From positions 1-20,015 of the IMG/VR virus record IMGVR_UViG_3300042988_001244: a stretch of DNA of 20,015 nt; one strand, given 5' to 3'. Below, in pieces: positions 6,772-14,496 of this stretch. The stretch's first letter is position 1; every line of letters begins with the position of its first letter. Origin of the DNA: a virus. The notes beneath the pieces were generated by a model. The model was not told the DNA's origin. It worked only from the letters and a program-made list of their open reading frames with translations, and searched no databases. The translations under genes and the position numbers were made by a program.

Positions 6772-7560
6772 TCACTTGGCCTTCACGGTCGCCGCGTCAG
6801 CCAGATGCTTGTCCAGCAACGCCCGATAGGCGGGCTGGCCATGCGTTTCGATGTACGTGCGACGCTCGTCACTGGTCCACTCAGTCGGTGGCTTCGCGCT
6901 ACCGCCTGCTCCACCAGCCCCGCCGTTACCCGTACCACCGCCTGCTCCACCGCCCGATGCCTTGCTACCCTCGTACCACTCCGGCATCTCGTTCTTGAAA
7001 TCACCCGCGAAGTAGTCGGTGACGCTGGTCGTCTGAATTTCACCGTTGACCTTGCGCACCACCTTACCATCCACCAACTGGAAACCGTTGAGCTTGGCCA
7101 GCGCCACCGCCTGCTGACGGCGCTTCTCCGTGCCGCCTGCACCCATGAACGATCCGCCCAGCACATCGTCCAGTTCGTACTTCGTGAGGCGCTCCCGATC
7201 CGCTACGTACGGCTTCGTCGCCTCTTCGACCGCTGCCTGGATGGCCTTCTGCTTCTCGACTTCCCACTTGTCGAGCAGTTCCTTCACCTTGGCATCCGTC
7301 AGCTGTCCACCGGCCTGTCGCGCCTCGAGTTCGCGCTGTGCGTTGGCCACCGCATCTTCGGCGTCCTTCTTGGCCTTCTCCGCAGCAGTCTTCTCATCGC
7401 GCACCTTGCCCAGCGTGGTTTCGAGCTTACCCACGCTGGTCTTGAGCGCCGCGATTTCGTCCGCATCCGTGTCGAGTACGAAACTACCATCCTCGAGCTT
7501 CAGTGCGTCTTTCTGGCGATCGGCGGGGATTTGGTCGAACGCGGTGAATTTCTTGAACAT
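6772..7560 (-). CDS. Capsid scaffolding protein
   Basis: A 262-residue protein just upstream of the major capsid gene. Residues about 31-120 are alanine, lysine and glutamate rich, with a heptad-like pattern (DEIAALKTSVGKLETTL), so probably a long coiled coil. Residues 203-220 are a glycine-rich linker, and a charged helical C-terminus follows (WTSDERRTYIETHG, then LLDKHLADAATVKAK). This layout, coiled coil and small basic C-terminal helix, is that of phage scaffolds, which direct capsid subunit assembly and then leave or are cut. The start MFKKFTAFDQ at 7560 is preferred over ATG 7590 because it begins the conserved-looking segment; neither has a good ribosome site. Function is inferred from composition and gene order. 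Confidence 0.75.
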   Translation of the reverse strand: MFKKFTAFDQIPADRQKDALKLEDGSFVLDTDADEIAALKTSVGKLETTLGKVRDEKTAAEKAKKDAEDAVANAQRELEARQAGGQLTDAKVKELLDKWEVEKQKAIQAAVEEATKPYVADRERLTKYELDDVLGGSFMGAGGTEKRRQQAVALAKLNGFQLVDGKVVRKVNGEIQTTSVTDYFAGDFKNEMPEWYEGSKASGGGAGGGTGNGGAGGAGGSAKPPTEWTSDERRTYIETHGQPAYRALLDKHLADAATVKAK

Positions 7561-7602
7561 GTCAGTCCGTAGTGAGGGTGGCGTGCGCATCCCGTGCGTA
7601 CA

Positions 7603-7950
7603 TCATACGCTCGGGGTGCCCAACTGGGTAGGACGAGCCCCTGCCACGGTGGGCAGGTCCCGAGGGAACGGAGGCGTAGCGAACGGGCCCGTCTCAAAGA
7701 TCTTGCTCGCTTCCATCGTGAACGATTTCTGACACTTCGGGCAGCGACAACCCGTCCACGTAATCTTCAGTGAACCGGCATGGTGTGGGTCGTTTGACCA
7801 GTGCATGCGCAAGGCGTCGTCCGTGTGCATCTCCACCAGTGTTCCGGCGAGTTGACACATCGGACACGCAAACGCAAGGTTCATCACGAGGCGGTCGTAG
7901 ATGGGGATCGGGTAGCGAAGTTCTTCATCCGCGGTAATCTGTTGCGGCAC
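7603..7950 (-). CDS. Small zinc-ribbon protein
   Basis: A 115-residue protein with two CxxC pairs (C29-P-M-C32 and C70-P-K-C73, with an extra cysteine at 68), which indicates a zinc ribbon. The region between is histidine rich (DDALRMHWSNDPHH). It starts at GTG 7950 with GGAGGG seven bases upstream, two bases after the stop of the head morphogenesis gene. I do not recognise a named family. Small zinc-ribbon proteins occur in the head region of several siphoviruses, without a known role. The tail of about 30 residues is proline rich and probably flexible. Confidence 0.7.
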   Translation of the reverse strand: MPQQITADEELRYPIPIYDRLVMNLAFACPMCQLAGTLVEMHTDDALRMHWSNDPHHAGSLKITWTGCRCPKCQKSFTMEASKIFETGPFATPPFPRDLPTVAGARPTQLGTPSV

Positions 7951-7952
7951 GG

Positions 7953-8900
7953 TTACGCCCTCCGGCGTGGGGCACGGGTTTCATATTCTACGTTACAGCG
8001 GCAGTTCCACTCGCTCGGGTAGAGTAGCCCGTTACTGAACGTGTCGTCCATGGGCCGACGTTCCCCTTCCATCACACGGTGGTCATCGCGTACACGACTG
8101 TCACCCACCGTGCGCCACACCTTCGTCACGTACTCGTCGATCGCTCCGTTGCTAATCGCCGTTTGGATGTTGCTCCATTGGGCGGTGCGATACGCATTCA
8201 GCGTGGCCGTGCGGCTAATCGTTTCAGCATGTAGTGCAATCAACCGCTTCTCGTAAGCGGCGACCATCTTGTCCACCTGTGTAGGTGTCAGGTCCTTGCC
8301 CTGCTTGCGGAGGCGGGCAATGGTCGTGTCGAAGCGCTTATCGCGTCGCGTGTACGTGCGATAGCTGCGTCCCTCCCGCCCCTCGAGCGCTGCGCGAAAG
8401 TTGCGCACCCAGACCGCTTGATTAGGCGCCAGCCCCACCACATCCCGCACGCCTCGCGCAATGTCGACGGGGTTCTTACCGGCTTCCACCCCCGCCATCA
8501 CGTGTTGCAGCACGGTCTCGCGCACACCCTTCTTCGCATCCTTCAGAATCATGTCGTCCAGTTTCTGCAACGCGGTCCGCACCGCAGGATCCAGGGTGTT
8601 GAACACCACGGTCGCCCGTGCAGGCGTGCGCGGCAAATCGTTCGTCAGCCAGTCGAACGCCCTGCCTGTGGTCCGCTGCAACTCGGCGCTCAGCTGCGCA
8701 AACGCACGATCGAGCAACTCGGGCGGCACCAAGTCAAAGAACGCCCCCGCCTTGACGGCGTCGATGAGAAACTCGACGGGGAGTTCTTGCCGTAGAATCT
8801 TCACGGCGCGCAAGTAGGCAGCCCGCACCGCTGGGGACAGGCGGGCCACCCGTGCGTTGACCAGCGCCTCGAGCGCTTGGGCCTTAGTCATCTTCGCCAT
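7953..8900 (-). CDS. Phage head morphogenesis protein (SPP1 gp7 / Mu F-like)
   Basis: A 315-residue protein with the C-terminal signature of this minor capsid family: DSRVRDDH (267-274), then P-M-D and LYPSEWNCRC (293-302), i.e. the 'D-x-x-V-R-x-x-H ... P-x-x-x-x-NCRC' motif. These proteins are carried inside the head, bind the portal or DNA and help DNA entry or exit. The N-terminal part is helical and rich in alanine and arginine. The start at ATG 8900 has GAGGAG at seven bases and overlaps the end of the preceding gene by 17 bases. It follows the portal after two small genes, the usual place. Length is close to SPP1 gp7 (about 300). Confidence 0.88.
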   Translation of the reverse strand: MAKMTKAQALEALVNARVARLSPAVRAAYLRAVKILRQELPVEFLIDAVKAGAFFDLVPPELLDRAFAQLSAELQRTTGRAFDWLTNDLPRTPARATVVFNTLDPAVRTALQKLDDMILKDAKKGVRETVLQHVMAGVEAGKNPVDIARGVRDVVGLAPNQAVWVRNFRAALEGREGRSYRTYTRRDKRFDTTIARLRKQGKDLTPTQVDKMVAAYEKRLIALHAETISRTATLNAYRTAQWSNIQTAISNGAIDEYVTKVWRTVGDSRVRDDHRVMEGERRPMDDTFSNGLLYPSEWNCRCNVEYETRAPRRRA

Positions 8901-9186
8901 ACTGTCGCTCCTCTTTCTCCGTCAGTTCGCCATCCAAGCGGTTCCGCTCTTTAGCCAGTACCGAGCTATACATCACCAGCTGGATGTCGCTGCGCATGAA
9001 ATTGAACAGGTGTCCGTAGAACCCTTCAATCTCCAAGCACGCGGTCGGCTCAGCGGTCTGAAAGAAGTGCTGAAGCTGCTCGTACTTGTTCTTATGAAAC
9101 ACGAACCCGATATCGTGCCCATACAGATACACCGCGACGGTGTCCACATGTCCTGCGCGTGGGACCTGTTCCGGTCTAAGTGTCAC
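8884..9186 (-). CDS. Unknown small protein between portal and head morphogenesis genes
   Basis: A 100-residue protein from GTG 9186 (VTLRPEQV), chosen because GGAGG lies nine bases upstream; a second GTG at 9216 would give 110 residues but has no ribosome site. The middle carries VAVYLYGHDIGFVFHKNKYEQLQHFF, read as two beta strands and an amphipathic helix, then CLEIEGFYGHLFNF and a highly charged C-terminus (EKEERQYGEDD). I do not recognise the family. The layout (short strands, aromatic loops, acidic tail) could be a small adaptor or binding protein. It overlaps the next gene by 17 bases, so it is probably translated with it. Confidence 0.62.
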   Translation of the reverse strand: MTLRPEQVPRAGHVDTVAVYLYGHDIGFVFHKNKYEQLQHFFQTAEPTACLEIEGFYGHLFNFMRSDIQLVMYSSVLAKERNRLDGELTEKEERQYGEDD

Positions 9187-9275
9187 GCCACGTGACCTCC
9201 ACCACGCCGTACACACGATCGATCATGTCTGCTGCTCGCTCATGCGCGTCTCCGTTGCGTCATCGCGTCTGGTGC

Positions 9276-9476
9276 TCATGGCCGTCCCCGCTTGTTCGGC
9301 TTGATGTGAGTACGCTTCCGTTGCTGCTGATCCGCGTGATGGCGCGATGATTCGATCGCAAACGTGAGCATCCAGCCGCCCACCTTGCGGAAGCCTGCCT
9401 GCTCCACGAACAACCGTTCATTCGGCAGTGCCAACCAGTAGCCTACGCCCATCAACCACTCTCCCGCCGCTCGCAT
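9276..9476 (-). CDS. Unknown 66-residue basic protein
   Basis: A short frame with a good AGGAG ribosome site about six bases before ATG 9476, which begins 44 bases after the portal stop. The protein has an aromatic and hydrophobic first half (MRAAGEWLMGVGYWLAL) and a basic C-terminus (QQQRKRTHIKPNKRGRP). No membrane segment is long enough to be clear and no motif is recognised. It fills a gap in an otherwise dense operon. Function is unknown; a nucleic-acid-binding tail is a loose guess. Confidence 0.6.
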   Translation of the reverse strand: MRAAGEWLMGVGYWLALPNERLFVEQAGFRKVGGWMLTFAIESSRHHADQQQRKRTHIKPNKRGRP

Positions 9477-9520
9477 CTATGCTCCTGTGTTGTGGGGGCG
9501 TGCGCCCCACAGTGAAATGA

Positions 9521-11125
9521 TTACGCCGTGCCTTGGTCCTGCGTCCCTGCGTCCGTCCCGCTGGGATCGGTCGGTATGGTATCGAGCCCCTGTTGCAACC
9601 GTGCGGCCTCCTGCTGCCGCTGCGCTTCGAGTTCGGCGTCCCACTCGAGTGCGAGGTCTTCCAGATTGGCGTCCTCGGGGATGCGTCCGCCGTCTTGCAG
9701 GGCTTGCAACACCACCAGCTTCGGGAAACCGCTCTTGACGAGCGTGGCGTACGCCATCATGACGGGTGCCGCCATCTTCGTGCTATCGAAGTCGGTGTTG
9801 ATCTGCACCGTCATGGCCTGCGTCTTGTCCATGCCGTAGTACCACGCCAACCACTCGCCAACCACGTTACACGCATCACTCAGCCCAACCCCGGCAGTCG
9901 CCAGCGTGCTCTTCTGCGCATAGTTCTCGAGTGCCGCTTCGGTCGCCGTGCGATCGACGGTTTTGTTGGGGACCAGGAAGCCCAGCCCCATCACATCCAT
10001 CTGTTCCATCTTTTCGACACAGCCCTTCTCCAGCTGCTCCAGGCCCTTGCCACTCGGACCCACCCACGCCACCGAGCCTTCCTTCTCCAGATGAATCGCC
10101 ACCAGTGGGCCGGTCTTGATCGAACCAGCGACGAGCGTGGTGCTGCCGTCCGCGCTCATCTGGTCTGGCTTCAAATCACCAACGACCACCAACTGCTCAA
10201 TTCCGGCGATCATCCGCCCAAACCGCAACTCTGTCGCATACCGCCAATGCGCGAGGTTGGCGTAGGCGTTGCCCTCGAGCGGAAAGTCTGCGACGAAGGT
10301 GGCGTGCTTGCGTCCAGTGTACGCGACCGCAATGGGCAGCGCCGTCGCAGGATCTCCCAAGCGATTCGTGAACGCCCCGTTGCTGACGCGCACGTACATC
10401 AGCCCACCCTTTCCATTGTCCTGTTCTTCGAGTACTTCCCAGTGTGCCGTCAGCACCCCGTTCTCGTCAGCAGCCATGTAGAGGCGCCGCCACCGCTCCT
10501 TCGTCTCCACCCCGTACGTTCCACTATCCACCATGGTCGGCTCGTGGAACACCACCTGTACCACCGTCGTGACGTTGTTCACCGTCTGCTCGCGCCACGA
10601 CCACACCTGTCCACGCGTGTAGCGCGCGACCATAGGGCGGAGGTTGTACTGCGCCTCGTTGGCCAGTGTGATCCGAATGCGGTTACCTTCCGCATCGACC
10701 GGCGCTGGCGGGTGATCCACCAACAGCACGCCCAAGCCTTCCGGAATCGCGTGGGCGGCAAAGTGTGCCAGGAACACATCCCCTCGCGTGCCGCGTCCAT
10801 CCAGGTTGTTCCACAGCGCTTCCATCACCGCGTCGTTCCCGTTGTACGTCACCTGCGGGGGCTTGGCGAACAGCAGCCCCGTCGCCGCGAGCACTGTACG
10901 CTTCAGTCCTTCGAATACGGGTTCGCAGGTCCGGCGCACCTTGTACACATCCGGGTCTTCGTCGGTCCACTTCTTGATGTACTCGGTGCTGTGCTCCCAC
11001 ATACACTCGGGGCCCTCGAGCAGCCGATGTACGAGCGTGAGGGTGGTACTGGCCTCGCAATACTCGGGGCGCTGAAAGGTGGGTTGATTGGCGTCTTTGG
11101 TGCTGCGCTTGGTAGGGATCGTCAT
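9521..11125 (-). CDS. Portal protein, DUF4055 type
   Basis: A 534-residue portal protein; twelve copies form the ring through which DNA is packed. The opening part (YIKKWTDEDPDVYKVRR at about 49-65, followed by LKRTVLAATGLLFAKPPQV) is typical of the DUF4055 family, in which the conserved 'Y-K-x-R ... G-x-x-F-x-K-P-P' runs before the wing domain. The middle has ANLAHWRYATELRFGRM, equivalent to the portal stem region, and the C-terminal half is helical (alanine and glutamine rich tail). The gene overlaps terL by ATGA (11122-11125). Length is usual for portals of about 450-550 residues. No truncation is seen. Confidence 0.85.
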   Translation of the reverse strand: MTIPTKRSTKDANQPTFQRPEYCEASTTLTLVHRLLEGPECMWEHSTEYIKKWTDEDPDVYKVRRTCEPVFEGLKRTVLAATGLLFAKPPQVTYNGNDAVMEALWNNLDGRGTRGDVFLAHFAAHAIPEGLGVLLVDHPPAPVDAEGNRIRITLANEAQYNLRPMVARYTRGQVWSWREQTVNNVTTVVQVVFHEPTMVDSGTYGVETKERWRRLYMAADENGVLTAHWEVLEEQDNGKGGLMYVRVSNGAFTNRLGDPATALPIAVAYTGRKHATFVADFPLEGNAYANLAHWRYATELRFGRMIAGIEQLVVVGDLKPDQMSADGSTTLVAGSIKTGPLVAIHLEKEGSVAWVGPSGKGLEQLEKGCVEKMEQMDVMGLGFLVPNKTVDRTATEAALENYAQKSTLATAGVGLSDACNVVGEWLAWYYGMDKTQAMTVQINTDFDSTKMAAPVMMAYATLVKSGFPKLVVLQALQDGGRIPEDANLEDLALEWDAELEAQRQQEAARLQQGLDTIPTDPSGTDAGTQDQGTA

Positions 11126-12522
11126 GAGGAGAACGGCTTGAGGGTTTGAAACGACGTTCCCGTCTGTACGACCGGAAACTTGGCGACCACGTAGTAGCCC
11201 AACGCGTCACTGATGTGGGTACGCTTGGGATCCCGCTTCTTGTCAATCTCACCGCTGCCACCGGCTACCGTCTGCACCCCCTCCAAGTCAATGACCACAT
11301 GGGACGCGTGCTTGGGATCCACGAACAACGCGAGGTCACCGTTGCCCTTGCGCAACCGCTGGTTCACAGCATTGACACGCGCCCGCTCGCTGGGGTTAGC
11401 GCTGGGTACATGGTACGACACCCGCTCGCCAAACCCCCTGACGTCATGACCGGCATCGCCGTAGCGTAGTATCCGCTTCACAATGTCCCAGTCACTGCCC
11501 GTCGTCTTTGCCGTACCCCGACTGCCGCCGGTCGCATCGCCGTACACCTGTACAATCCCCTGATGCACGCCGACCCAGTCCTTGCACAACTTGCGACAGA
11601 CAATTTCGGTGTTGCTGAAGTCGTCCACCCACACTTCCCCAATGACGCACGTGACGGTTCGGCCCAGCGTCTTCAGGTGCAGTTCCTGGCACACCACCGC
11701 CACACCGGGACTCACGTTGAAGTCGAAGCAGAAGATCAGCGGTTGGCGAGGGTCGTACAGTTGGCGACACGCCAGTTTGTGTCCATCGCCGAAGTTGTAA
11801 TACGCCCGACCGAGGAAACTGATGAAGCTGGCCTCGTACTCCTGCGCAAAAATCATCGGGTCCAGATCGCGCTTCGCGGCCGCAATTTCCTTCGCCGGTA
11901 GAATGTCGCTACTGAACCACGTATAGGCGCCCCACTCGCTGTCGGCGCCCATGGTCATCATGTCCGCCACGGCGCGCTGATAGGTTTCGTAATAGTGATT
12001 GCGCCCCTCTGGCACCCCAGTCAGGTCGCACCACCCGTTCCGGTCCGCCAACGCGGGACGAACGTGCGCACCCCACGCATGCGCTTTCATGTTGGCATAT
12101 TCGTCCAGGATCCCCCCATCCCACGGGCTACCCTCGATGCGCTCAGGCTTATCCATACCCAACACCTGCACTTCCACATCGCCCAGCACGTACAGGATGA
12201 GCTCACTTTCGCTGGGCTTGCGCCACATATAGCCCGCGAACATTCGCTTCAGGTCGTCCCAGAAGATGCGCTTCGCTTGGTCTCGCGTCGGGGCAGCGGC
12301 GAAGTAGCGCGCCGTATCCCGGTGCGTCACCCCCAATCGCCGCAAGGCCCGCCGTCGCAACCGGCGCTTCGCCCGTTCGGTCTTGCCGCTTCGCCGTCCA
12401 GCAGGCACCACGTTGAAGCGATGCGGGCTGCTGGCGTACTGTACCTGCTTGGCGTGGTAGCGCAGCCCGTACAAGCGGGGGTTCTCGGCCGTGACGCTGG
12501 CTAAGGTGATGCCATACTCCAT
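11122..12522 (-). CDS. terL: Terminase large subunit
   Basis: A 466-residue packaging motor with ATPase and nuclease halves. The Walker A motif is at residues 40-49 (PAGRRSGKTE) and Walker B at 136-141 (GGILDE). The nuclease part shows acidic residues D267 (FDFN), D329 (YGDATG) and D439 (HISDALGYY), as expected of the RNase H-like fold. A stretch of arginines (RAKRRLRRRALRR) follows Walker A. The gene starts at ATG 12522, sharing one base with the preceding stop (TGATG), and overlaps the portal by ATGA. In the finished cell it cuts and pumps concatemeric DNA into the prohead at the portal. Everything expected is present. Confidence 0.93.
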   Translation of the reverse strand: MEYGITLASVTAENPRLYGLRYHAKQVQYASSPHRFNVVPAGRRSGKTERAKRRLRRRALRRLGVTHRDTARYFAAAPTRDQAKRIFWDDLKRMFAGYMWRKPSESELILYVLGDVEVQVLGMDKPERIEGSPWDGGILDEYANMKAHAWGAHVRPALADRNGWCDLTGVPEGRNHYYETYQRAVADMMTMGADSEWGAYTWFSSDILPAKEIAAAKRDLDPMIFAQEYEASFISFLGRAYYNFGDGHKLACRQLYDPRQPLIFCFDFNVSPGVAVVCQELHLKTLGRTVTCVIGEVWVDDFSNTEIVCRKLCKDWVGVHQGIVQVYGDATGGSRGTAKTTGSDWDIVKRILRYGDAGHDVRGFGERVSYHVPSANPSERARVNAVNQRLRKGNGDLALFVDPKHASHVVIDLEGVQTVAGGSGEIDKKRDPKRTHISDALGYYVVAKFPVVQTGTSFQTLKPFSS

Positions 12523-12791
12523 CAGGGGCTGGCCTCCTCTGAGTAAGGTTCTGAGGATGCCGCTGAGGTCTCTGCTGTGATCATCGATACAGTCTCAGAC
12601 CCTGTCTCTGAGGACGGCAGAGCCACCCTCTGAGGCATCGAGGCAGTCCCAGAGGCACCATCAGACCCACCCTCTGAGGGTCGGCTGATAAGGTTCGCTC
12701 CTCTGATGTGTGGGAGATGACTGGTGGGAACGTTGCGGTACACCACCATCGATTCCACCACGTAGTCTTCAATACAGAAGCGCTTACCCAT
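12522..12791 (-). CDS. Unknown 89-residue protein between TerS and TerL, serine/glutamate-rich tail
   Basis: A short frame from ATG 12791 (MGKRFCIEDYVVESMVVYRN), with a purine-rich GAGGGAGAG site four bases upstream. It overlaps terS by 8 bases and terL by one base, so it is embedded in the packaging module. The first 40 residues are mixed and probably folded; the last 50 are serine, glutamate, threonine and alanine rich (PSEGGSDG, PSSETGSET, SAASSEPYSEEASP) and look disordered. The DNA coding for this tail carries repeated TCTGAG on the plus strand (see the repeat entry), which argues that part of its sequence is shaped by a DNA role. No family is recognised. Confidence 0.7.
   Translation of the reverse strand: MGKRFCIEDYVVESMVVYRNVPTSHLPHIRGANLISRPSEGGSDGASGTASMPQRVALPSSETGSETVSMITAETSAASSEPYSEEASP
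12538..12679. repeat. Cluster of TCTGAG(G) repeats inside the terS-terL gap gene
   Basis: TCTGAG occurs at 12538-12543, 12550-12556 (TCTGAGG), 12607-12613, 12629-12635 and 12673-12679, with CTGAGG at 12563-12568 and one inverted copy CTCAGA at 12594-12599. Two copies share a 13-base block CCACCCTCTGAGG (12623-12635 and 12667-12679). The CCTCTGAGG core is nearly self-complementary. Copies fall in more than one reading frame of the host gene: most are read as Ser-Glu, one as Pro-Gln-Arg. Position next to terS and terL suggests a terminase recognition or cos/pac site. Confidence 0.6.
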
Positions 12792-13431
12792 CGTTCTCTC
12801 CCTCGGTGCCGTCGTCAGTAGGGGCAGGGCCCAGCCCTTCTTTCGCGTCCTGTGCGTCCAGCTGTTGCCGAATGGCGTGGGCCAACACCTGCGGATCCAC
12901 CTTTTCCGCCTGTTCACGGGTGAGGCCCAAGTGTTCACGCGCCAGCTTGAGCGCTTCGGTCTTAGACCACAGCCGGACCTCTACCTCGCGAATGACCTGC
13001 CGTTGGCCGTTGTTCATCTGCACCGTGCGGATCCGGTGCTTCACACTGCTCACGGCGCGCCATGCCGCATCGGGGGCACCGGGGCGCAACGTGAGGCGAC
13101 CCGACGTTTTCACCCGAAAGTCACGGACGTCACTGCGACACAGCACGGTCAACTCCCGCAGAATTTCGTCGGCGTCGATCTGCAGGCGTTCTTTCCGTGC
13201 ATTCAGCGCATCACGGAGTTTTTCCTGGACCGAAATCTTCCGCAAGAGCTCGGTACCTTTCGCAGTCGCGGTATTCGCAGAATAACCGACGGCTTTCGCG
13301 GCCCGCGTTCCGTTGAAATCCTTCATATACTCGAGCACGAACAGGTCCTCACGCACATCGGCCTTCTCCGTGCGCGCCCCCTTCGGCATCGCCTTCGTCT
13401 TCGCCACCTTCTTCGGTGTGGACTTCTTCAT
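12784..13431 (-). CDS. terS: Terminase small subunit
   Basis: A 215-residue DNA-recognition subunit. The helix-turn-helix segment FVLEYMKDFNGTRAAKAVGY (31-50) followed by SANTATAKGTELLRK is the standard opening of the Terminase_2-type small subunits ('f...yl.d.N.t.AA..aGYs...a...G..Ll...'). The second part is a helical oligomerisation region, and the tail (APTDDGTEGENDG) is acidic. The start is MKKSTPKKVAKTK at 13431, with a lysine-rich N-terminus, a GGAG five bases upstream, and an ATGA overlap with the preceding gene; the upstream extension of this frame is not supported. It binds the packaging site and hands DNA to TerL, encoded after one small gene. Confidence 0.88.
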   Translation of the reverse strand: MKKSTPKKVAKTKAMPKGARTEKADVREDLFVLEYMKDFNGTRAAKAVGYSANTATAKGTELLRKISVQEKLRDALNARKERLQIDADEILRELTVLCRSDVRDFRVKTSGRLTLRPGAPDAAWRAVSSVKHRIRTVQMNNGQRQVIREVEVRLWSKTEALKLAREHLGLTREQAEKVDPQVLAHAIRQQLDAQDAKEGLGPAPTDDGTEGENDG

Positions 13432-13811
13432 CGCGTCTCCGGACGTCGCGTGAGATGATACTGGTGGCAAAACGGACAGGGATACGCCACCTGACGCACC
13501 CCAAACACGCGACTCATCCGCACGGCCAAGCGCTCCGCATAGTCCGGCGTGCGATACGCTTTCTTCTGCGTACACGCCCGATCCCGCGTCACACTGCCAC
13601 TCGCCACCGCTTGCACCAAGGCATCCACCACATGGGCCACATCGGAGGGAGAAGCAGTAGGAGCGGGTCCGACATGAGGCGCCAGCGCCAACACCGATCG
13701 AAAGTGGGCACGGACCCGTTCGTTGCGGTCGGCCACCTCGGCAATCGGGGGCGGAAACGTCAACGCCTCCCTCACGGGGTCGTACGTGTAGGCGTGGCGG
13801 CGTCGGCCCAT
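13428..13811 (-). CDS. Small protein with C-terminal zinc knuckle
   Basis: A 127-residue protein. The last 30 residues contain C112-P-F-C115-x3-H119 with aromatic residues around (YPCPFCHQYHLTRR), the compact 'Y-x-C-x-x-C-x-x-x-H-L-T' motif seen in many small phage proteins and thought to bind zinc. The preceding basic stretch (QKKAYRTPDYAERLA) is also typical of that group. The start ATG 13811 (MGRRRHAYTY) has a GGAGGGG close upstream; the longer frame is not supported. It overlaps the winged-helix gene by 40 bases and terS by ATGA. The role is unknown; DNA or RNA binding is likely from the zinc knuckle. Confidence 0.72.
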   Translation of the reverse strand: MGRRRHAYTYDPVREALTFPPPIAEVADRNERVRAHFRSVLALAPHVGPAPTASPSDVAHVVDALVQAVASGSVTRDRACTQKKAYRTPDYAERLAVRMSRVFGVRQVAYPCPFCHQYHLTRRPETR

Positions 13812-14128
13812 AGCCCCTCCGTGTGCAGGGGACAGAGCGTAAACTGGCGGGGATCGTTTTGCGTGGGTCGCGGATGCTCCACGATATAGCCCAGCGCCGT
13901 CAACGTGGACCAGTGCTTCCACACATCACGCTCTTTACACCCTACCTGCTCAGCCACGTACCACGCGGGCAGCCCCAGTGGGGTCGTTTCGCTGTACCGC
14001 GTGTCCATGAACTTCAGCACACGCAGCAACGGATGATCGGGGGTGCGGCGATCGTTCACGAAGAGGGCGATCCGCCCACTCAGCGTCGTCGGATGAATGA
14101 TCGCGCGCATCGGTGTTGGTGCTGCCAT
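13772..14128 (-). CDS. Winged-helix DNA-binding protein, first gene of late operon
   Basis: A 118-residue protein from ATG 14128 (MAAPTPMRAI), with GGAGG about seven bases upstream; the longer frame from 14197 adds a region without support. Residues about 50-98 fit a winged helix: PAWYVAEQVGCKERDVWKHW is the helix-turn-helix, followed by TALGYIVEHPR as wing strand. It lies next to the divergent control region and leads the packaging and structural operon, so it could be a regulator of the divergent promoters or of the late genes, or a terminase-associated DNA-binding protein. Which one cannot be told from the sequence. It is helical and moderately basic. Confidence 0.72.
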   Translation of the reverse strand: MAAPTPMRAIIHPTTLSGRIALFVNDRRTPDHPLLRVLKFMDTRYSETTPLGLPAWYVAEQVGCKERDVWKHWSTLTALGYIVEHPRPTQNDPRQFTLCPLHTEGLWADAATPTRTTP

Positions 14129-14208
14129 TCCACGCCTCCACAGGGTCAAGCGCTGACGTCCGATGGGCCCACTATGGCTCAGCGGAAGACCCAACACAAC
14201 ACACGAAA

Positions 14209-14496
14209 CGGGGCGGGTAGGTACAGCATTCGGACCATTTTAGGAATCCTTCCCAATGTACCACTTTTCCGCGGTCTTTTCAGCGGTTCACATAGACCGC
14301 CTGCAAGTGGTACATTGGGATACTTTTACTTTTTCTAAAATACCCTTACCAACGACTATTTCTCCTAGAGATCCGGTACAGCATATACCCGCCCCGATTA
14401 TTCACCGCATGACATATGCACCCCCAAGGGCTACCCCGTGCCGCCGGACCGCTGCACCCCCACACACCCCCACCACACCCAAAATATACCCGCCCC
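14209..14496. repeat. Iteron-like repeats of the control region
   Basis: ATATACCCGCCCC occurs at 14383-14395 and 14484-14496 as a direct repeat, 101 bases apart. Its core TACCCGCCCCG also appears inverted at 14209-14219 (CGGGGCGGGTA). GGTACAGCAT is repeated directly at 14220-14229 and 14375-14384, on either side of the hairpin. These could be binding sites for a replication initiator or a repressor. Confidence 0.55.
14251..14320. repeat. 16-bp perfect inverted repeat forming a long hairpin
   Basis: TCCCAATGTACCACTT at 14251-14266 is the exact reverse complement of 14305-14320. Inside it, GCGGTCT (14271-14277) pairs with AGACCGC (14294-14300), leaving a 16-base loop. It lies between divergent operons, so it is not a terminator for either. 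An operator pair, cruciform or replication-origin hairpin fits better. Confidence 0.75.

Noticed and set aside
6223-7572. 449-codon plus-strand frame across the capsid start and scaffold
   Set aside because: It crosses real genes and the gap, has shadow-type composition, and no ribosome site or motif.
9533-11149. 538-codon open frame on the plus strand opposite the portal gene
   Set aside because: It is antisense to a clear portal gene, is arginine and histidine rich and has no family motif. GC-rich coding strands often leave long open antisense frames.
14315-14341. Sigma70 promoter TTGGGA/TAAAAT on the plus strand
   Set aside because: The spacing is only 15 bases and the -35 box matches poorly; noted inside the control region rather than called.
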